Source of the DNA: Haliclystus octoradiatus
Taxonomy: Eukaryota > Cnidaria > Staurozoa > Stauromedusae > Haliclystidae
Direction of reading: 5' to 3'
Length of the DNA: 64,000 bases
NCBI GenBank assembly: GCA_916610825.1
Contig: OU744446.1
Coordinates: forward strand, 6,846,309-6,910,308
In this document: piece by piece, positions 1 to 11,404 of the stretch
Numbering within the stretch: the stretch's first letter is position 1
How the letters are laid out: each line of letters opens with the position of its first letter
Translations under genes and position numbers: made by a program
Notes under the pieces: generated by a model
Told to the model about the DNA's origin: nothing
Database searches by the model: none
The model's input: only the letters and a program-made list of their open reading frames with translations

Positions 1-68
1 TATTTAGCAAGCAATTGAGCTCACTCTTTATGGTATCCAAATTTTGTTGTATGAAATTTCCTCAATTA

Positions 69-245
69 CGGTGAAACCTGTATATAACGACCAGCTACGA
101 GAGGTAGATAAATTGACCATTATAGACAGGTGGCCTTTATATACAGGTTTGATTCAATAGAATATACTATTTTAGACATCGCAACAGTGACCATTATAGA
201 CATGTGGCCGCTTTATAGAGGTGACCGTTATAACAGGTTTGACTG
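69..245 (-). repeat. TA-flanked miniature inverted-repeat element, family A (copy 1)
   Basis: A roughly 177-bp element with ends close to CAGTGAAACCTGTATATAAC and CAGTCAAACCTGTTATAACG as inverted partners. Inside are repeated short phrases such as CACCTGTCTATAGTGGTCA. Better copies are flanked by TA, which is the target duplication of Tc1/mariner/pogo-type elements. There is no coding capacity, so this is a non-autonomous (MITE-like) element. The strand is given relative to the form that begins CAGTCAAACCTGTTATAAC. Other copies are listed separately. The family is seen directly in the sequence; the superfamily is inferred. Confidence 0.85.
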
Positions 246-472
246 TTCATGATATTCCAGTTTTAGTAGCTGTGACTAACATGACCTCAGAATTAAACAA
301 TCTCTATCAGCTGCTACTACTTCCAATATCCTGACCATCAACTATCTAAAAGTATGTTTCTTAATGTCCAAGTACAAATCGGCTCTACTTTAACTTTAAT
401 TTAGTATTTATTCAACTTACAAAGATAATTTAGTAATTTAGGAAAACCTCAAAACAGTTCTTTGTTTATTTT

Positions 473-1590
473 TTAATCTTGCTCAGTCAACTTGACTGTT
501 GAGCATCTGGTGGATGAAACTGGCTCTGGAATATCAACTTCAGCAATAATGTCAGCAGTTGATGCCGAGGCAATGTCATTTGTAGTTGTAAAATTGTTTG
601 TAATCAGCTGATGTCTGATGAAGAAATTCCATGGTAATAATGTCATTGTCGTCAATTGTCGTGTTCTTTCGAGAAACCAATAATCGGTTGGTTCCCAATA
701 TATGGCATACCACTTCCGCTGAAAATTGTTGCCCAAATCGATTACACAGACATCTAACTTCCTCCAGACCGTAATTTTCTGGCAACTCTCATGCCCAATA
801 CGAGGGAAATGAGACACAGAATTGAGTCAGTAAGTCTGTGTAATCTTTCCTTTCCCTAACAGCCCCAGTTGCGTATGATGCAAGCAATCTGTCCTTTACA
901 TTTTTGACTAACTTGTCAATAAATTTATCACAGCTAACTGCAACATGCCTACAATCATCAGTTAAAGGCACTGTGTCAAATAGTTTATTTTTGATATAGT
1001 TGTCCTTCAAGAGACCGGATCGTCATTTTTATGCATTTATTGGCTCTAACAATATTCATTGACCGGTGCTGCATGGACTCAGATAGTTCCTTTAATTCAA
1101 ATAGTACATCTACCATCAACGCTTGATATACGACAAATCCTGTGATCGACAGCTTCTTTCTAAGCTCTTTGTATTGGGAACTAGCGAATAGTTCCACCGT
1201 CTGATGATTTATCGTCAAAATGTCTGTATTGAGCTTCATAGTTATTCCAAACTGCTTCTACAGTTCAAGAACTACTGGCCACCCATCGTGTACTTAAAAG
1301 CCACACAATTTTTACTAATTGAATATCTAGTTCAGCAGCTACATTTTTCAATTCACGCTTATATTTTGGGGAGCGACTTTAAACAGAATAAATTTTTTCA
1401 ATGAATATTTTAAAATGATTAATTGATGATAATTTTTTAATGACATCATTCATGGCTAGTTCTAATCTGTTATAAACACAGTGCCATGTGACGATATTTG
1501 GATATTCTTTTTTAATTTTCTCATTGACGCCGGATGTCTTCCCAGTCAGTACGCTGGCACCGTCAGAAGTAAATCCAAGCCAATGCATCT
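473..1590 (-). pseudogene. Decayed hAT-type transposase, C-terminal part (ZNF862/KIAA1586-like)
   Basis: Read on the minus strand, fragments appear in the right order in shifting frames. A catalytic-core piece comes first, with the phrase SDGASVLTGKTSGVNEKI and then WHCVYNRLELAMNDV (about 1379-1588). A linker follows with LTDDCRHVAV (about 789-1010), and then a terminal YGLEEVRCLCNRFG (about 576-785). These match the hAT-derived protein family found in vertebrate ZNF862 and KIAA1586 and in many invertebrate transposons. At least three frame breaks separate the pieces and no continuous reading frame remains, so this is a dead copy. The family call rests on recognition, not on a search. Confidence 0.6.
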
Positions 1591-2294
1591 TCTGAGATAC
1601 GCATTATCAAATCCGTAAGAATTTAGGCATCGAATAAGTGAATTATAATTAGCATTAGCATCCTCTCTACTATCCTACTACTATCCTATCTATCTTATCC
1701 TCCGTTCTACTAAATCTAGAAAGATGAATTGAATGTCATTACTTTCATCTATATTTCCTTTGACATAAACAATCATAGCTGTTTCGTCCGATATGGCGGT
1801 CGATTCATTAATCATTTTCTATCATGTATATAAAAGTAAAGTAATTTGTATATATAATCGGTACTGTATCTATCTTCATTATAACAAGAATACAGATTTA
1901 ACGTTACAATCATTGAATTCTCTGGTTATAATGTCTACTGAACACAATAATGCAGCCTCAACACTTGCAAGGATTGCCATTGTAGATCTTTTAACAAATT
2001 TGTAATTCTGATTTCTCTTTTATACTAGTTATTTGTTATGTAGCAAATGGATCTCCTTTACATTTTTTAAAATATTTTCAATGTATTTCTTCAAGTAAAG
2101 GTTCCATGCACTAGATGCCTATTCTAGATACACTATACTCAATACATTAGATAAATTATTAAATTATAAGCTGTTGTTTTCAATTTGATTGATGAGATAT
2201 TAGGATTTCTTCTAAGAAATCCGAGCTTTCTATTTGCGTTTGATGTGGTATTTATAATGTGCTCGCTCCACCGGAAGTCGGATTAGAATGTGTT
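1591..2294. other. Intergenic spacer between the two transposase relics
   Basis: AT-rich sequence with a short CTA/TCC-rich low-complexity run near 1660-1700. I see no gene or recognisable element in it. Confidence 0.4.
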
Positions 2295-3240
2295 TTAGAA
2301 CAGCTTGGTACTCCTACAAAACAAGTTATATTCCAGCAACTTCCCCTTTCTTTTGGAACTCTTTTGGAACCACTGACATAGATAAGTCAATGCATATAAT
2401 ATTGACATTGTATCCAAACTTCTTGCTATTGCATCATTGGCATTACTTGCTGCTATATGAGCAAGATGACATGGATATCCACCGATAGATAAATGTGGGT
2501 TCTTCTCCAAAAATCTTGACGCAACTGAGTTATTTACTCAGATCATGGTGTTGGTATTGTCAATGCTCAAACTTGTACAATTCGACCATGGCATTTTGTC
2601 ATCCTCAAATTTGGATTTAATAGAATCAATAATCTTGAAGGCTTTGATCTTTGATCTAAGTCAAAGAGATGATTTGATCTGAAATGAAATGTGAAGTCAC
2701 ATGCTTTGATCTACCGTATTGATATCAAGTTTGCGAATAGGTGACCGGGCTCATTTGTTCTGACCCAGTGTCATTCGACCAATCAGTCCCAACGCTATAT
2801 CGGTGCATTTTGCAGTAGTCTACAATGTATGTATGACAGTGAGGCCCTAGGGTTTCATTAAAAGTAGCTGCAGTCAACTCCTCTACCGCTAGCGCAAGAG
2901 GACACAATTTTACTATCAGGGAAGGTTTTTCTAAACAGCGGTTCCACATGATCTGATGTAGTAATTGACGGCAGATTATGCTGCACTAAAGCGTTGGTTA
3001 CAATAACTTCTGCCTTGATAATCTTTTCCTGTCTTCTGTTGGCTTCATTGCCTCAAAGTTTAAAGGCCTCTGATTCTTCAATGCCTCTACATTCTTTCTG
3101 TGGGAATCTCCATTGCAATGCCCTTTAACATCAGCCAAACCTTGGTGGTGACATGTTACAGCTTTGGAACAAGGTATTCAGAAACGTTTATAACGATCTC
3201 CTGGTATTCCTCTCATTGGATGCTGTTGATTCCATTCCGC
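2295..3240 (-). pseudogene. Decayed hAT-type transposase, N-terminal part with zinc finger
   Basis: Read on the minus strand from 3240 downward. There is a zinc-finger-like DVKGHCNGDSHRKNVEA, then VTNALVQHNLPSI, then PLFRKTFPDSKIVSSCASGR, then NPHLSIGGYPCHLAHIAASN and SSKRKGKL. This is the usual order of a hAT transposase: a BED-like finger, the 'HNLP ... LF..MFPDSKIA' block, then the core with the conserved CH(L/I)xH. The pieces lie in different frames with internal stops, so the copy is dead. It belongs to a different hAT lineage from the relic at 473-1590, because both retain a core segment. Confidence 0.6.
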
Positions 3241-3530
3241 TTTGTATGCTACTTTGTATACAGCAGCACCTTTATATTTTGTACCGTTTGCGGGATTGGC
3301 AACTTCTTCACAGTTGTCAATTCCACCATCTCTTGTCACATCAACGGTTCATTTTCTTCCAACAGAATCCATTTTTCAATAATAAAATGTTATATCAATA
3401 CGCAATAAAGAACAATATATTATAAAATTATATTACTAGATTAAAAATCAACAATTACACTTTACTGTAAATGTTTAATAGCTGTTGTAAGTGAATGCAC
3501 TGTATAAAAATGTATATCAATATAAGAGTA

Positions 3531-3707
3531 CAGTAAAACCTGTTATAACGTTCACCTCTATAAAGCGGCCACCTGTCTATAGTGGTCACTCTTGCAATGT
3601 CTAAAATAGTATTTTCTATTGAACTAAACCTGTATATAAAGGCCACCTGTCTATAATGGTCAATTTATTTACCTCTCATAGCTGGCCATTATATACAGGT
3701 TTCACTG
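3531..3707 (+). repeat. Family A miniature element (copy 2)
   Basis: Near-complete copy starting CAGTAAAACCTGTTATAACG and ending GGTTTCACTG, flanked by TA on both sides. Confidence 0.9.
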
Positions 3708-3974
3708 TATACTAGTACAACCGTTTTCAATCTTTTGAATTTTGTTATGGGATCACAGTCAATCACCACACAAATACCTACTCCTTGTGTGATGATTTTG
3801 TATAATATGTGAACCACAGATCATTCAGATGACATTTATTGATTTGTCTGATTAGTAAAGTAAAGTAAAGCTATCCTCCGATCTGGTGTATACATAAGAG
3901 AAACCACCTACTATATGTAATAAACAGATTCCAAGACGTTTATTCAATCTCATTGATTCTGAATTTAGATTATT

Positions 3975-4165
3975 CAGTGTAACCTGCTTATGTGCAACCC
4001 GAATAAGTAAAATTCCCGCTTATCTGCAACCTGGCTTTGAAATTGAAATCCGTTCAACAATTTTTTGGTCAAGTCCTTGGTGAACAGTTTCGGATAACTG
4101 CAAATTTGTATAAATGCAATGAAAACCGTTGGCAATGTTGACTTGCACTTGAGCGGGTTACACTG
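3975..4165 (-). repeat. TA-flanked miniature element, family B (copy 1)
   Basis: A 191-bp element whose right end, read inverted, starts CAGTGTAACCCGCTCAAGTG; the left end is CAGTGTAACCTGCTTATG. A second full copy with the same interior lies at 58133-58316. TA follows the right end. It is probably a pogo/Tc1-type non-autonomous element. Confidence 0.8.
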
Positions 4166-4525
4166 TAGACGTAAGTAACAGTACAATGTTAAGAACACTG
4201 CAACTTCCCAATATCTCTCACTTTGTAACAACCAGGATAAGAGGATTGTTAAAAGTAGCCTAATACAATTATATTTTTTTTATTAATAAAGATGTGGATT
4301 GGCCGTATAAATATTGGAGCTAGAGAACACTTTTCTTCTTACAAACCATTCATACAGACATTGACAGAGGTTAGTCTTATACCGTAATATTTTACTGAGG
4401 ATTTCACACACTCTAAATAAAGTCTCATGTTTGTACAGAAAGTATATCACTATTTATATTTGAGTTGAAAAATTTGGCAACTGCTTGCTACCTGCATTCC
4501 ATTCAGTAGGACTTATGCAAAGCCA
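4166..4525. other. Spacer without recognised features
   Basis: AT-rich unique-looking sequence between the family B element and the Mutator-like element. No ORF or repeat was recognised. Confidence 0.4.
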
Positions 4526-4534
4526 CCGTGGTCT

Positions 4535-5467
4535 TAGCCTGCGCGCAGACCTTACTTGAAAACCTGTCTTCCTCGTTAGTAAGGTCTGCGCATCCGAGCG
4601 AATTCTCTTGTTCTGAGAGGAAGTGTCATAATTAAAAGCTATTGTGATTTCAACCAATCGTTGTTGAGTACAACATATCTTGTACTGGTCAGTGATTGGT
4701 TGATGTTTTCAGCTTTTGTTTACCAAATATTTTTACATCAAACATTCAAAATTGTCTTGGAATCAATGTGTAAACGATCGATGATAAACAATTTGCGCAG
4801 TTTACGGAACGGGATTAACATATCAAATTTTGATTTTACAACAAAGATGTTATCATATTCTGGTTGGTTTACATAATTATCAAATATAAGAAAGGTTTTT
4901 CAAGTTTAATTTTATTTGAAGTGCCGTGTTTACTGTTTACAAATATTTCAAAGAGTTGACTTGAAAGCAACTAATTAATAAAACAGTAGGCCTAAATCAC
5001 TGACCTTTTATTGATGATTTCAGTCAAATATTCATTGCCGGTTAAAAATGAATGAATACTCAAGTCGAGAAACATTAATTAGAGACAGAAACTCCATAGT
5101 ATCATCAATAATAACTTGGATTTGTCTTATTTAATACCTAAACCTACTGAACTCAACTGAATTTCTAACAAAACCAATTCTTGATGAATTATTTTTTGGT
5201 AATTTCACTGAAAGAAAATCAAAAAGTTCCATATATATAAAAATAAATAAATAGAAACCTTTTTTATATTAAAAAGTATATTTTCTTGTTTCTGGATGTG
5301 TTGTTTTCACACGAATGGTCGACATTGCAAAGGTATGCGTTTCACACAGAGTGTGTCCATCTTTTGGTCGTCTCAGCACTTCCAGTCAGAACAAGAGATT
5401 TCGCTCGGATGCGCAGACCTTACTAACGAGGAAGAAAGGTTTTCAAGTAAGGTCTGCATGCAGGCTA
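4535..5467. mobile_element. Mutator-like (MULE) non-autonomous element with 9-bp target duplication
   Basis: Begins TAGCCTGCGCGCAGACC and ends with the inverted form GGTCTGCATGCAGGCTA. The terminal inverted repeats match over about 95-100 bp, including TTACTTGAAAACC, CTTCCTCGTTAGTAAGG and GCGCATCCGAGCGA. The nine bases CCGTGGTCT occur immediately outside both ends (4526-4534 and 5468-5476) and match perfectly, which is a target-site duplication. A 9-bp duplication with long terminal repeats is the hallmark of Mutator-like transposons. The interior has no transposase ORF, so the copy depends on another element. The perfect duplication suggests a relatively recent insertion. Confidence 0.85.
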
Positions 5468-5740
5468 CCGTGGTCTATGAATTTTCAGTTAGGATTAATC
5501 TAATGAAATGAGGAAAATGAAAACATTATTTTTATATTTGGCTTTATGTCAGTGGTGATCTTGCCCTGTTTTAGGTTTACCTTTAAGGTTACAATTTGCA
5601 AGCTGTTTCCACTACCAACACCAAAACCAAGAAAATGTCATCAAAGTGTTGCAAAAACACAATGAAAATATAAAAAAGGAAAACAATCAATTTGTTAAGC
5701 CATTTAAACATCCACATTCACAATAGTGAATTGTGAAAAT

Positions 5741-5804
5741 GCCATGAAAAGGCCATGAAAATGCCATGAAAAGGCCATGAAAATGCCATGAAAAGGCCAT
5801 GAAA
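5741..5804 (+). repeat. Short tandem repeat, about 22-bp unit
   Basis: About three copies of a unit alternating GCCATGAAAAG and GCCATGAAAAT. A related non-expanded sequence, GAAAATGCCATAAAAACGCC, occurs at about 42972, and the flanks of both loci are similar. The tandem array therefore arose inside a dispersed repeat. Confidence 0.75.
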
Positions 5805-6475
5805 TTTCACTGTTTTTCATGGTTTTGGTGTCAGACGTCAGTAGTGTTCTGTGACTGGATTGTAACCAATGTGTGTGCCTCCAGACTACCCATATTGCTT
5901 ATGGCAGTGATTAATTCTGATCCCCATGGTGCAACACTTTACCCAAAGCACTACAGCAGCATTATATTTTTAATACTATTATTTTTTTTAGAATAACATT
6001 TTGTTAAACCGTAAAATGCTTGCTGATCTAGCAATTCACGAACCAAGATCGTTTGAGGTGAGCTGCTAAATTTAACATTCATAAACAGTTCTTGGAAGAA
6101 TCACAAAAACAGGCAATTTAATGTACAATAGACATCGTTCATGAACAATTTTTGAAAGGGTTCGGATGTGAAAGACAAACCGTTTGATAATCAAAAGATC
6201 TGTAAAACAACCATTCAACAGTCGTGGACAGTGCATACAAAATTTCACTATAAGCAGCCCATTTAACATTAATAAACAGTATATAATCTAACAAGACCTA
6301 ACATTTTATTAAATGTATACTAAAATTTAAATTTGAACATATGTTTTATTGAAAATCCCTCAGATGTATGGTTATTTACCGTTTCTACTGCATGTACTAT
6401 AAGTAACATGTATTTTATACTTGCAACAATTCACTCTCGTTGCTGGATTTAATTTGGGCTGCATAACCCCTGCAA
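5805..6475. other. Spacer with TTCATGAAC-type repeat fragments
   Basis: No gene seen. From about 6070 to 6280 there are scattered phrases such as CATAAACAGTTC and TTCATGAACAA, also found near 53250-53370. They mark an old dispersed repeat. Confidence 0.35.
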
Positions 6476-6477
6476 AA

Positions 6478-6552
6478 GCAGCTCAGGAGTTCATGAACAG
6501 TTCATGAACTCAATTTTCATGAACTGTTCATAATCATGAACTCCTGAGCTGT
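6478..6552. repeat. Long palindrome (hairpin)
   Basis: CAGCTCAGGAGTTCATGA at the left end is the reverse complement of the right end TCATGAACTCCTGAGCTG. Further nested TTCATGAACTGTTCATGAA-type symmetry lies between. It could fold into a stem of more than 25 bp and is probably a short foldback element. Confidence 0.8.
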
Positions 6553-6559
6553 TTTTCAA

Positions 6560-7480
6560 AAGGGTAATTTTACATCGGTTTAACTGAAGGGACTTTCAAA
6601 CAGCGTTACAACTAGCATATGATGACTTTCAGACACAGCAAATATCCAACAAACACGCAAATTTCTAACTAAATTTGGAACCTTGAAAACAACCGCATTG
6701 ATTATCAAATTTGATGGACACCCCTCCATCTCAACGGCAAACGCTTTTAGCAACAAAACAAAGAAATGTCAACTATGTATTGCAGAAAATGTTCACATTA
6801 ATTATTAGTGCAAAATAAATTTATTAAACACTAGATCATCAGAACTTATATCTAAATGCAGAGATGAGAACAAATTTTACTTGGCAAATAATATAGCGTA
6901 GGAATCCACCAAAACATGAAGTGTAATATTAAAATAATAATTAGGAAGCTAAACATGATTAAGTTTACCATCTACAACAATTTAGCGATAATAGACTTTT
7001 TCATGCAAAACAAGGAAGGCCTTGTCATGTATGTTTTCATTAATAGTTTATTTCTGTATGATGATTTCTATAAAAGCATGAAACTTAAAATAACAGTATA
7101 AGAATTTGTGGTCTCTGACTCCTTTCTATTTCTATTATTATTATTTACAGCTCTGCCATATATGACATTGAGCACTATATTCTTTGCTATTAAATAACAT
7201 CTAATAATATACCTGATGGTATATTATTTTATTTTATAGTCACTTGCAAAACTGGCAAAGAAGCGCTCACAAGATGGCCTTTTAGCTGCTTTAGATTAAT
7301 TGGCAAGTGTAAATTTATATGTTTTATGATTTTTTGTAAATATAATTGCTTGACACAAAAATATTAAATGTTTTGTTATTCATTCTAGATGTGAGTAATT
7401 GTTTTTCTTGTGTTGTGTCGGAATCTAGTGCTTATATTTTTCCGTTTCACTTACTAGTAATTAGTATTGCATTAAGTTTC
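6560..7480. other. Intergenic spacer without recognised gene
   Basis: AT-rich sequence. Short ORFs here show no family resemblance and none has convincing coding composition. Confidence 0.4.
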
Positions 7481-7712
7481 AAAACTGCTATAATAGCCAC
7501 CTCTTTATACAATGACCACTTGTCTATAATGGTCAATATAGCATTTCCCAAAATAGTACTGTATTCTCTATTGAATTGACTCTGTGTATAAAGGCCATCT
7601 GCAAAGCTACCTTGTAAAACTTATCAGGTTCTGAATAAATGATGATGATGATAATAATTCATAATGTAGTCTACCTTCCATATAGCTGGCTGCTGTATAT
7701 ACTACACAGTTT
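7481..7712 (+). repeat. Family A miniature element (copy 3), interrupted
   Basis: The left part is recognisable (TATAATGGTCAATATAG, TCTATTGAATTGA, TATAAAGGCCATCTG). The right end reappears at about 7672-7712 as CTACCTTCCATATAGCTGGC. Between them lies foreign sequence including CTGAATAAATGATGATGATG. The same phrase precedes the ATG repeat at 60970, so it looks like a retroposon tail inserted into the older element. Confidence 0.65.
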
Positions 7713-7848
7713 TGAGAAAGAGTCTCTACTCCATGTTCTACTTCATGAAACTGAGAGTCTCAGCACACAGGCTAGAGAAACTTGTGAATAAAAGTAGTCC
7801 TGTATTTCTCAAATCGCAAAAGGTCAATCAGATGCGATCTGATGACAT

Positions 7849-7943
7849 TAGCCTGAGCGCAGACCCAATTATTTTTTATGATTAGTGTTATTTTATGATT
7901 ATTACTAATCATTAATAATAGAGCTGGGTCTGCGCGCAGGCTA
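7849..7943. mobile_element. Short Mutator-like element end pair (95 bp)
   Basis: Starts TAGCCTGAGCGCAGACCC and ends with the inverted form GGGTCTGCGCGCAGGCTA. The flanking nine bases are TGATGACAT on the left and ATTTGACAT on the right, matching at six of nine. That is compatible with an aged 9-bp target duplication. The termini are those of the element at 4535-5467. Confidence 0.7.
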
Positions 7944-8405
7944 ATTTGACATCAAATGTTCAACTTATTGCTATGGTTTATTGCTAATTGTCACGGTCCC
8001 ATTAGGGGGCTTTGTTATTGAGAGCTTTCAATGAAATATCATAGGCTCTCAAGTGTGCATTTTTAAGACCCAATGAGTACAATAAAATAAATCATTTACA
8101 TAATATCATTTGAAGGATAGCAACAAATAAAATAATACTATGTACCAGAAACATGTTAAACTTCACCTTTAATAATCTTAATAGTAAGGGGATGGTGATC
8201 TCCCGACAAATGTAGTGCCAAAACATCACTGTATGGCTACATGTCGGATCGGTGTAGTAAACCAATTAACAACTAGTACCTTCATCGGTTTCAATGAAAA
8301 CACTGCTGTTCATAAATAGTTTCTTCGACTTTTATAAAACCTCAATATAGCTGTCTATGTAGGCCTACTGTATGCTTTCTTTAATAAGAAGAAAATAATC
8401 ATACA

Positions 8406-8586
8406 CAGTGAAACATGTATATAACAGCCAGCTAAGAGAGGTACTGTAGATAAATTGACCACTATAAACAGGTGGCTTTTATATGCAGGTTTGATTCAAT
8501 AGAAATACTATTTTAGACATTGCAAGAGTGACCACTATAGACAGGTGGCTGCTGTATAGAGGTGACTTTCATAACATGTTTGACTG
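8406..8586 (-). repeat. Family A miniature element (copy 4)
   Basis: Near-complete copy from CAGTGAAACATGTATATAAC to ATGTTTGACTG, followed by TA. Confidence 0.9.
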
Positions 8587-9002
8587 TATACGAAGAAATC
8601 ATATTAAGATGCTAGTTGTTTGTTAGTTCATATACTATGTGGTAATTGGTGATTACACATGACTCAGTATTAACTTTTACAATTGTTTCTTTTTGTCAAA
8701 GCAAAATTGTTAATTTTCAAAATAATAAAATTATAAATAGTAGATGCAGGCTACATTCTTGATTATAAAATATTTAAAATAATCTTTGTACAAAAAAGTA
8801 AAAATAAAATAAAAGCTATATAAAAATTAATTTCAAGATATAACTTAATTTTGTATTGATGAATAGGTCTCTTAATGTGATTAATATATTGTGAAGAAAT
8901 GAGTTTTGGCAATGGGATACAGAATCATCCCATTTCTAAAGCATGCCAGCCTATATTTCTATCTCCAGCAAACTATTTATTTACATTATAATTTATAGAC
9001 TA

Positions 9003-9008
9003 TTTATT
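9003..9008 (-). terminator. Polyadenylation signal of the ZYG11-type gene
   Basis: TTTATT on the plus strand reads AATAAA on the minus strand, about 42 bases past the stop codon. Its position fits a cleavage signal; AT-rich DNA makes chance occurrence common. Confidence 0.4.
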
Positions 9009-9049
9009 TCTTGTTAGTATAATTGTGTCTATATATATGATATTTCAGC

Positions 9050-11404
9050 TTACAGTGATGTCTCAGGAGAATTCCATTTAATTTTTCTCTCTCCTGTTTT
9101 CACGTAATAAGTTACTTCTTCTGCTAATGTACAAATTTGTTCATTTTCTGATTTGCAGTGTTTCTCTAACAATGATAAACCAGTAGAATCCATTAATTTA
9201 CCATAATTAAGCATACTTGAATAACACATAGGTGTATAACACACATGATGTATAGCCCATATAGCCCACAATACAACTGCAGCAATATCGCTATTTAACA
9301 TACGATGAAATGGTTGAAAGGATCGATATGTTACAATAGCAAGACTTAATGGTCCTAATCTTAGAACTGATTCATAAAGAGCATTTATAAGTTCTTGTTT
9401 TTTTGGTAGCTCAATACATGTATCGCATAACAAATTAGCAATAATACCACCAGCAAAATAAATTTCTGATTTTTCATTTGATTCTTCTAAACAGAACGTT
9501 ATAAAACCCAACAATTGATCACAAAGCAAAATCTCACATAACTTTGGTACTTCCGCAACGTTATTCAATGCACCAAGAATTTTAACTGTGATGTTCGAAT
9601 CAGTTTCAAATGTTTGGAGAAGTGACATAAATAGATCCATTCCACCACTATTAACAAAAAGATGACAAGATCCTGGGCAGTCATCGGTTAGATTCCAAAT
9701 TGCACTTAACGTGAATCGAAATGTTGATATATAATTTTCGTTATCATGAACGTCTTTAACAATAGATAATAATAATTTGATTTCATCTGTTCGCATTAGC
9801 ACGGCAGTTTCTTTTGATGTCAGACATGCTGCAACAATTGATAAAATGATTGATGACATTCGCACAATCAATGCATCGTCACTAATAGGAACATCACGTA
9901 AAATCAAAAGGCATAATCGTGCAAGATAAAATCGATCAAATGTAGCTCTTTGTAAAATGTCATCCTGGCAAAATGTCAGTAAACAATTTTTGAGAACTTG
10001 AACGATACTCATGTTCTTCGATAAAACTTTGAGGGTAGCTGCTGCAATATTATCTAAAACAATATCAGGTACATAAGCAGCTGCTCTTGTGAGATTGTAT
10101 AGGCAAGCTGTAGCAGCGACTTGAAAGTCAACATCTTCTGAGAAGGCTGACAAACATCTCAAGACAAGACAAACAGCATATGAGTTAAGCTTTCTCCAGT
10201 ATTTAGAAACATCATACAGACATTTCATGCTCTCGAGTGCATAATTTCTTCTCGTTGTGCCATAGCATTCTAATGCAGCAAGAATTTGACATTCAATTTC
10301 ACACCCAGTAATTGTTAATTGACCTTGACAATCGGCATCTTGCGAATAATTTGTATCTGTCATAAAAAGACCAAGAAATTCCAGTTTGGGATGGTTTTTA
10401 ACAAAAGGTTCAATGTAGCAGTTAGCGATATCATACAAACCAGATATATCTAAATATTGTAATTGCGGCAATTTATCTCCGGCAGCATTAAGAAAATCTT
10501 TAACATTTGACGCATAGTCTCTATGTGCAAACAATGCTTGACTTATAAGGTCACCTTGGATACCATCCATACTGTACATCCTGGGATCGATATCAATAGA
10601 CAAGTCAAGATGACGTAATGATGAAAATGATGCTATTGATGTTAAATCTTTAACTGGACGAAATAATTTGAACAAAGGCTGAACTCCAAAGAATGCAGCA
10701 TGGAGCCTCAATGTTCTAAATCCAAGTTTCATTGAAATGGGACAAAAATTCAAGTCAATACCTGAAAATTCACAATGTTCATGTCTAGACCATAATGATA
10801 ATGATGATAAATTTGAGCAAGAATACAAAATACGTGTCCAATTTTGATCAGTAAATAACATGGCATTTCTAGGATGAATTTCTAGATCTAAATGTAGTAA
10901 GTTACGAAACATTGTAATTAAATCAATGATATTTAATCCACACAGGGCTGGCATACCAAAATAATCACATTTGAAACTTTTCAATGATTCTGTAGACGAA
11001 CAAAGAATCTGTCGTAAAGCAGCTGGATGCCAGTTAATTGGTGCATGTTCTTTGGTTTTAATCGTTAATTGATGTAATTCTTGGTCTTTGAGACAAGCAA
11101 GACCATTTTCAGTTAAACCCTCCTTGACATTACATAAATGAAATTGCTTCATATTTAAACCTTGATATAATGATTTTCCACAATCTGTTATAAATTGTAA
11201 TAAGGAATCATCAATTGTTTTCGTGTTGGATATTTTCCATAACAAACGCTCAATAATAGGACTAGGTAATAAAAATTTGCAACCTTCGCCGTAACGTGTT
11301 TTGGCGACATAAAAACTCAATACAGTTTCAGCTAAGATATTTAGTGAAATATCTTCCAATGATTTCGGAGAATTATTCCATTCTTTAGCTACGGTAGTAT
11401 CCAT
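9050..11404 (-). CDS. ZYG11B: ZYG11-family CUL2 ubiquitin-ligase substrate receptor, single exon
   Basis: A continuous 784-residue reading frame from the ATG at 11404-11402 to the stop at 9050; the frame opens slightly upstream but without an ATG. The N-terminal 140 residues correspond to the elongin/CUL2-binding part. Residues about 150-370 form a leucine-rich-repeat region (LRHLDLSIDIDP, LQYLDISGLYDI, LEFLGLFMTD). From about 390 to the end are armadillo-like helices. The block FTLSAIWNLTDDCP together with LGALNNVAEV matches the pocket of human ZYG11B and ZER1 that reads N-terminal glycine, and its W, N, D and second-block N and E are retained. Human ZYG11B is similar in length (about 744). 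In its family it brings proteins with exposed N-terminal glycine to a CUL2-RING ligase. ZER1 is a less likely assignment. Unlike the other genes here it has no intron. Confidence 0.88.
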   Translation of the reverse strand: MDTTVAKEWNNSPKSLEDISLNILAETVLSFYVAKTRYGEGCKFLLPSPIIERLLWKISNTKTIDDSLLQFITDCGKSLYQGLNMKQFHLCNVKEGLTENGLACLKDQELHQLTIKTKEHAPINWHPAALRQILCSSTESLKSFKCDYFGMPALCGLNIIDLITMFRNLLHLDLEIHPRNAMLFTDQNWTRILYSCSNLSSLSLWSRHEHCEFSGIDLNFCPISMKLGFRTLRLHAAFFGVQPLFKLFRPVKDLTSIASFSSLRHLDLSIDIDPRMYSMDGIQGDLISQALFAHRDYASNVKDFLNAAGDKLPQLQYLDISGLYDIANCYIEPFVKNHPKLEFLGLFMTDTNYSQDADCQGQLTITGCEIECQILAALECYGTTRRNYALESMKCLYDVSKYWRKLNSYAVCLVLRCLSAFSEDVDFQVAATACLYNLTRAAAYVPDIVLDNIAAATLKVLSKNMSIVQVLKNCLLTFCQDDILQRATFDRFYLARLCLLILRDVPISDDALIVRMSSIILSIVAACLTSKETAVLMRTDEIKLLLSIVKDVHDNENYISTFRFTLSAIWNLTDDCPGSCHLFVNSGGMDLFMSLLQTFETDSNITVKILGALNNVAEVPKLCEILLCDQLLGFITFCLEESNEKSEIYFAGGIIANLLCDTCIELPKKQELINALYESVLRLGPLSLAIVTYRSFQPFHRMLNSDIAAVVLWAIWAIHHVCYTPMCYSSMLNYGKLMDSTGLSLLEKHCKSENEQICTLAEEVTYYVKTGERKIKWNSPETSL

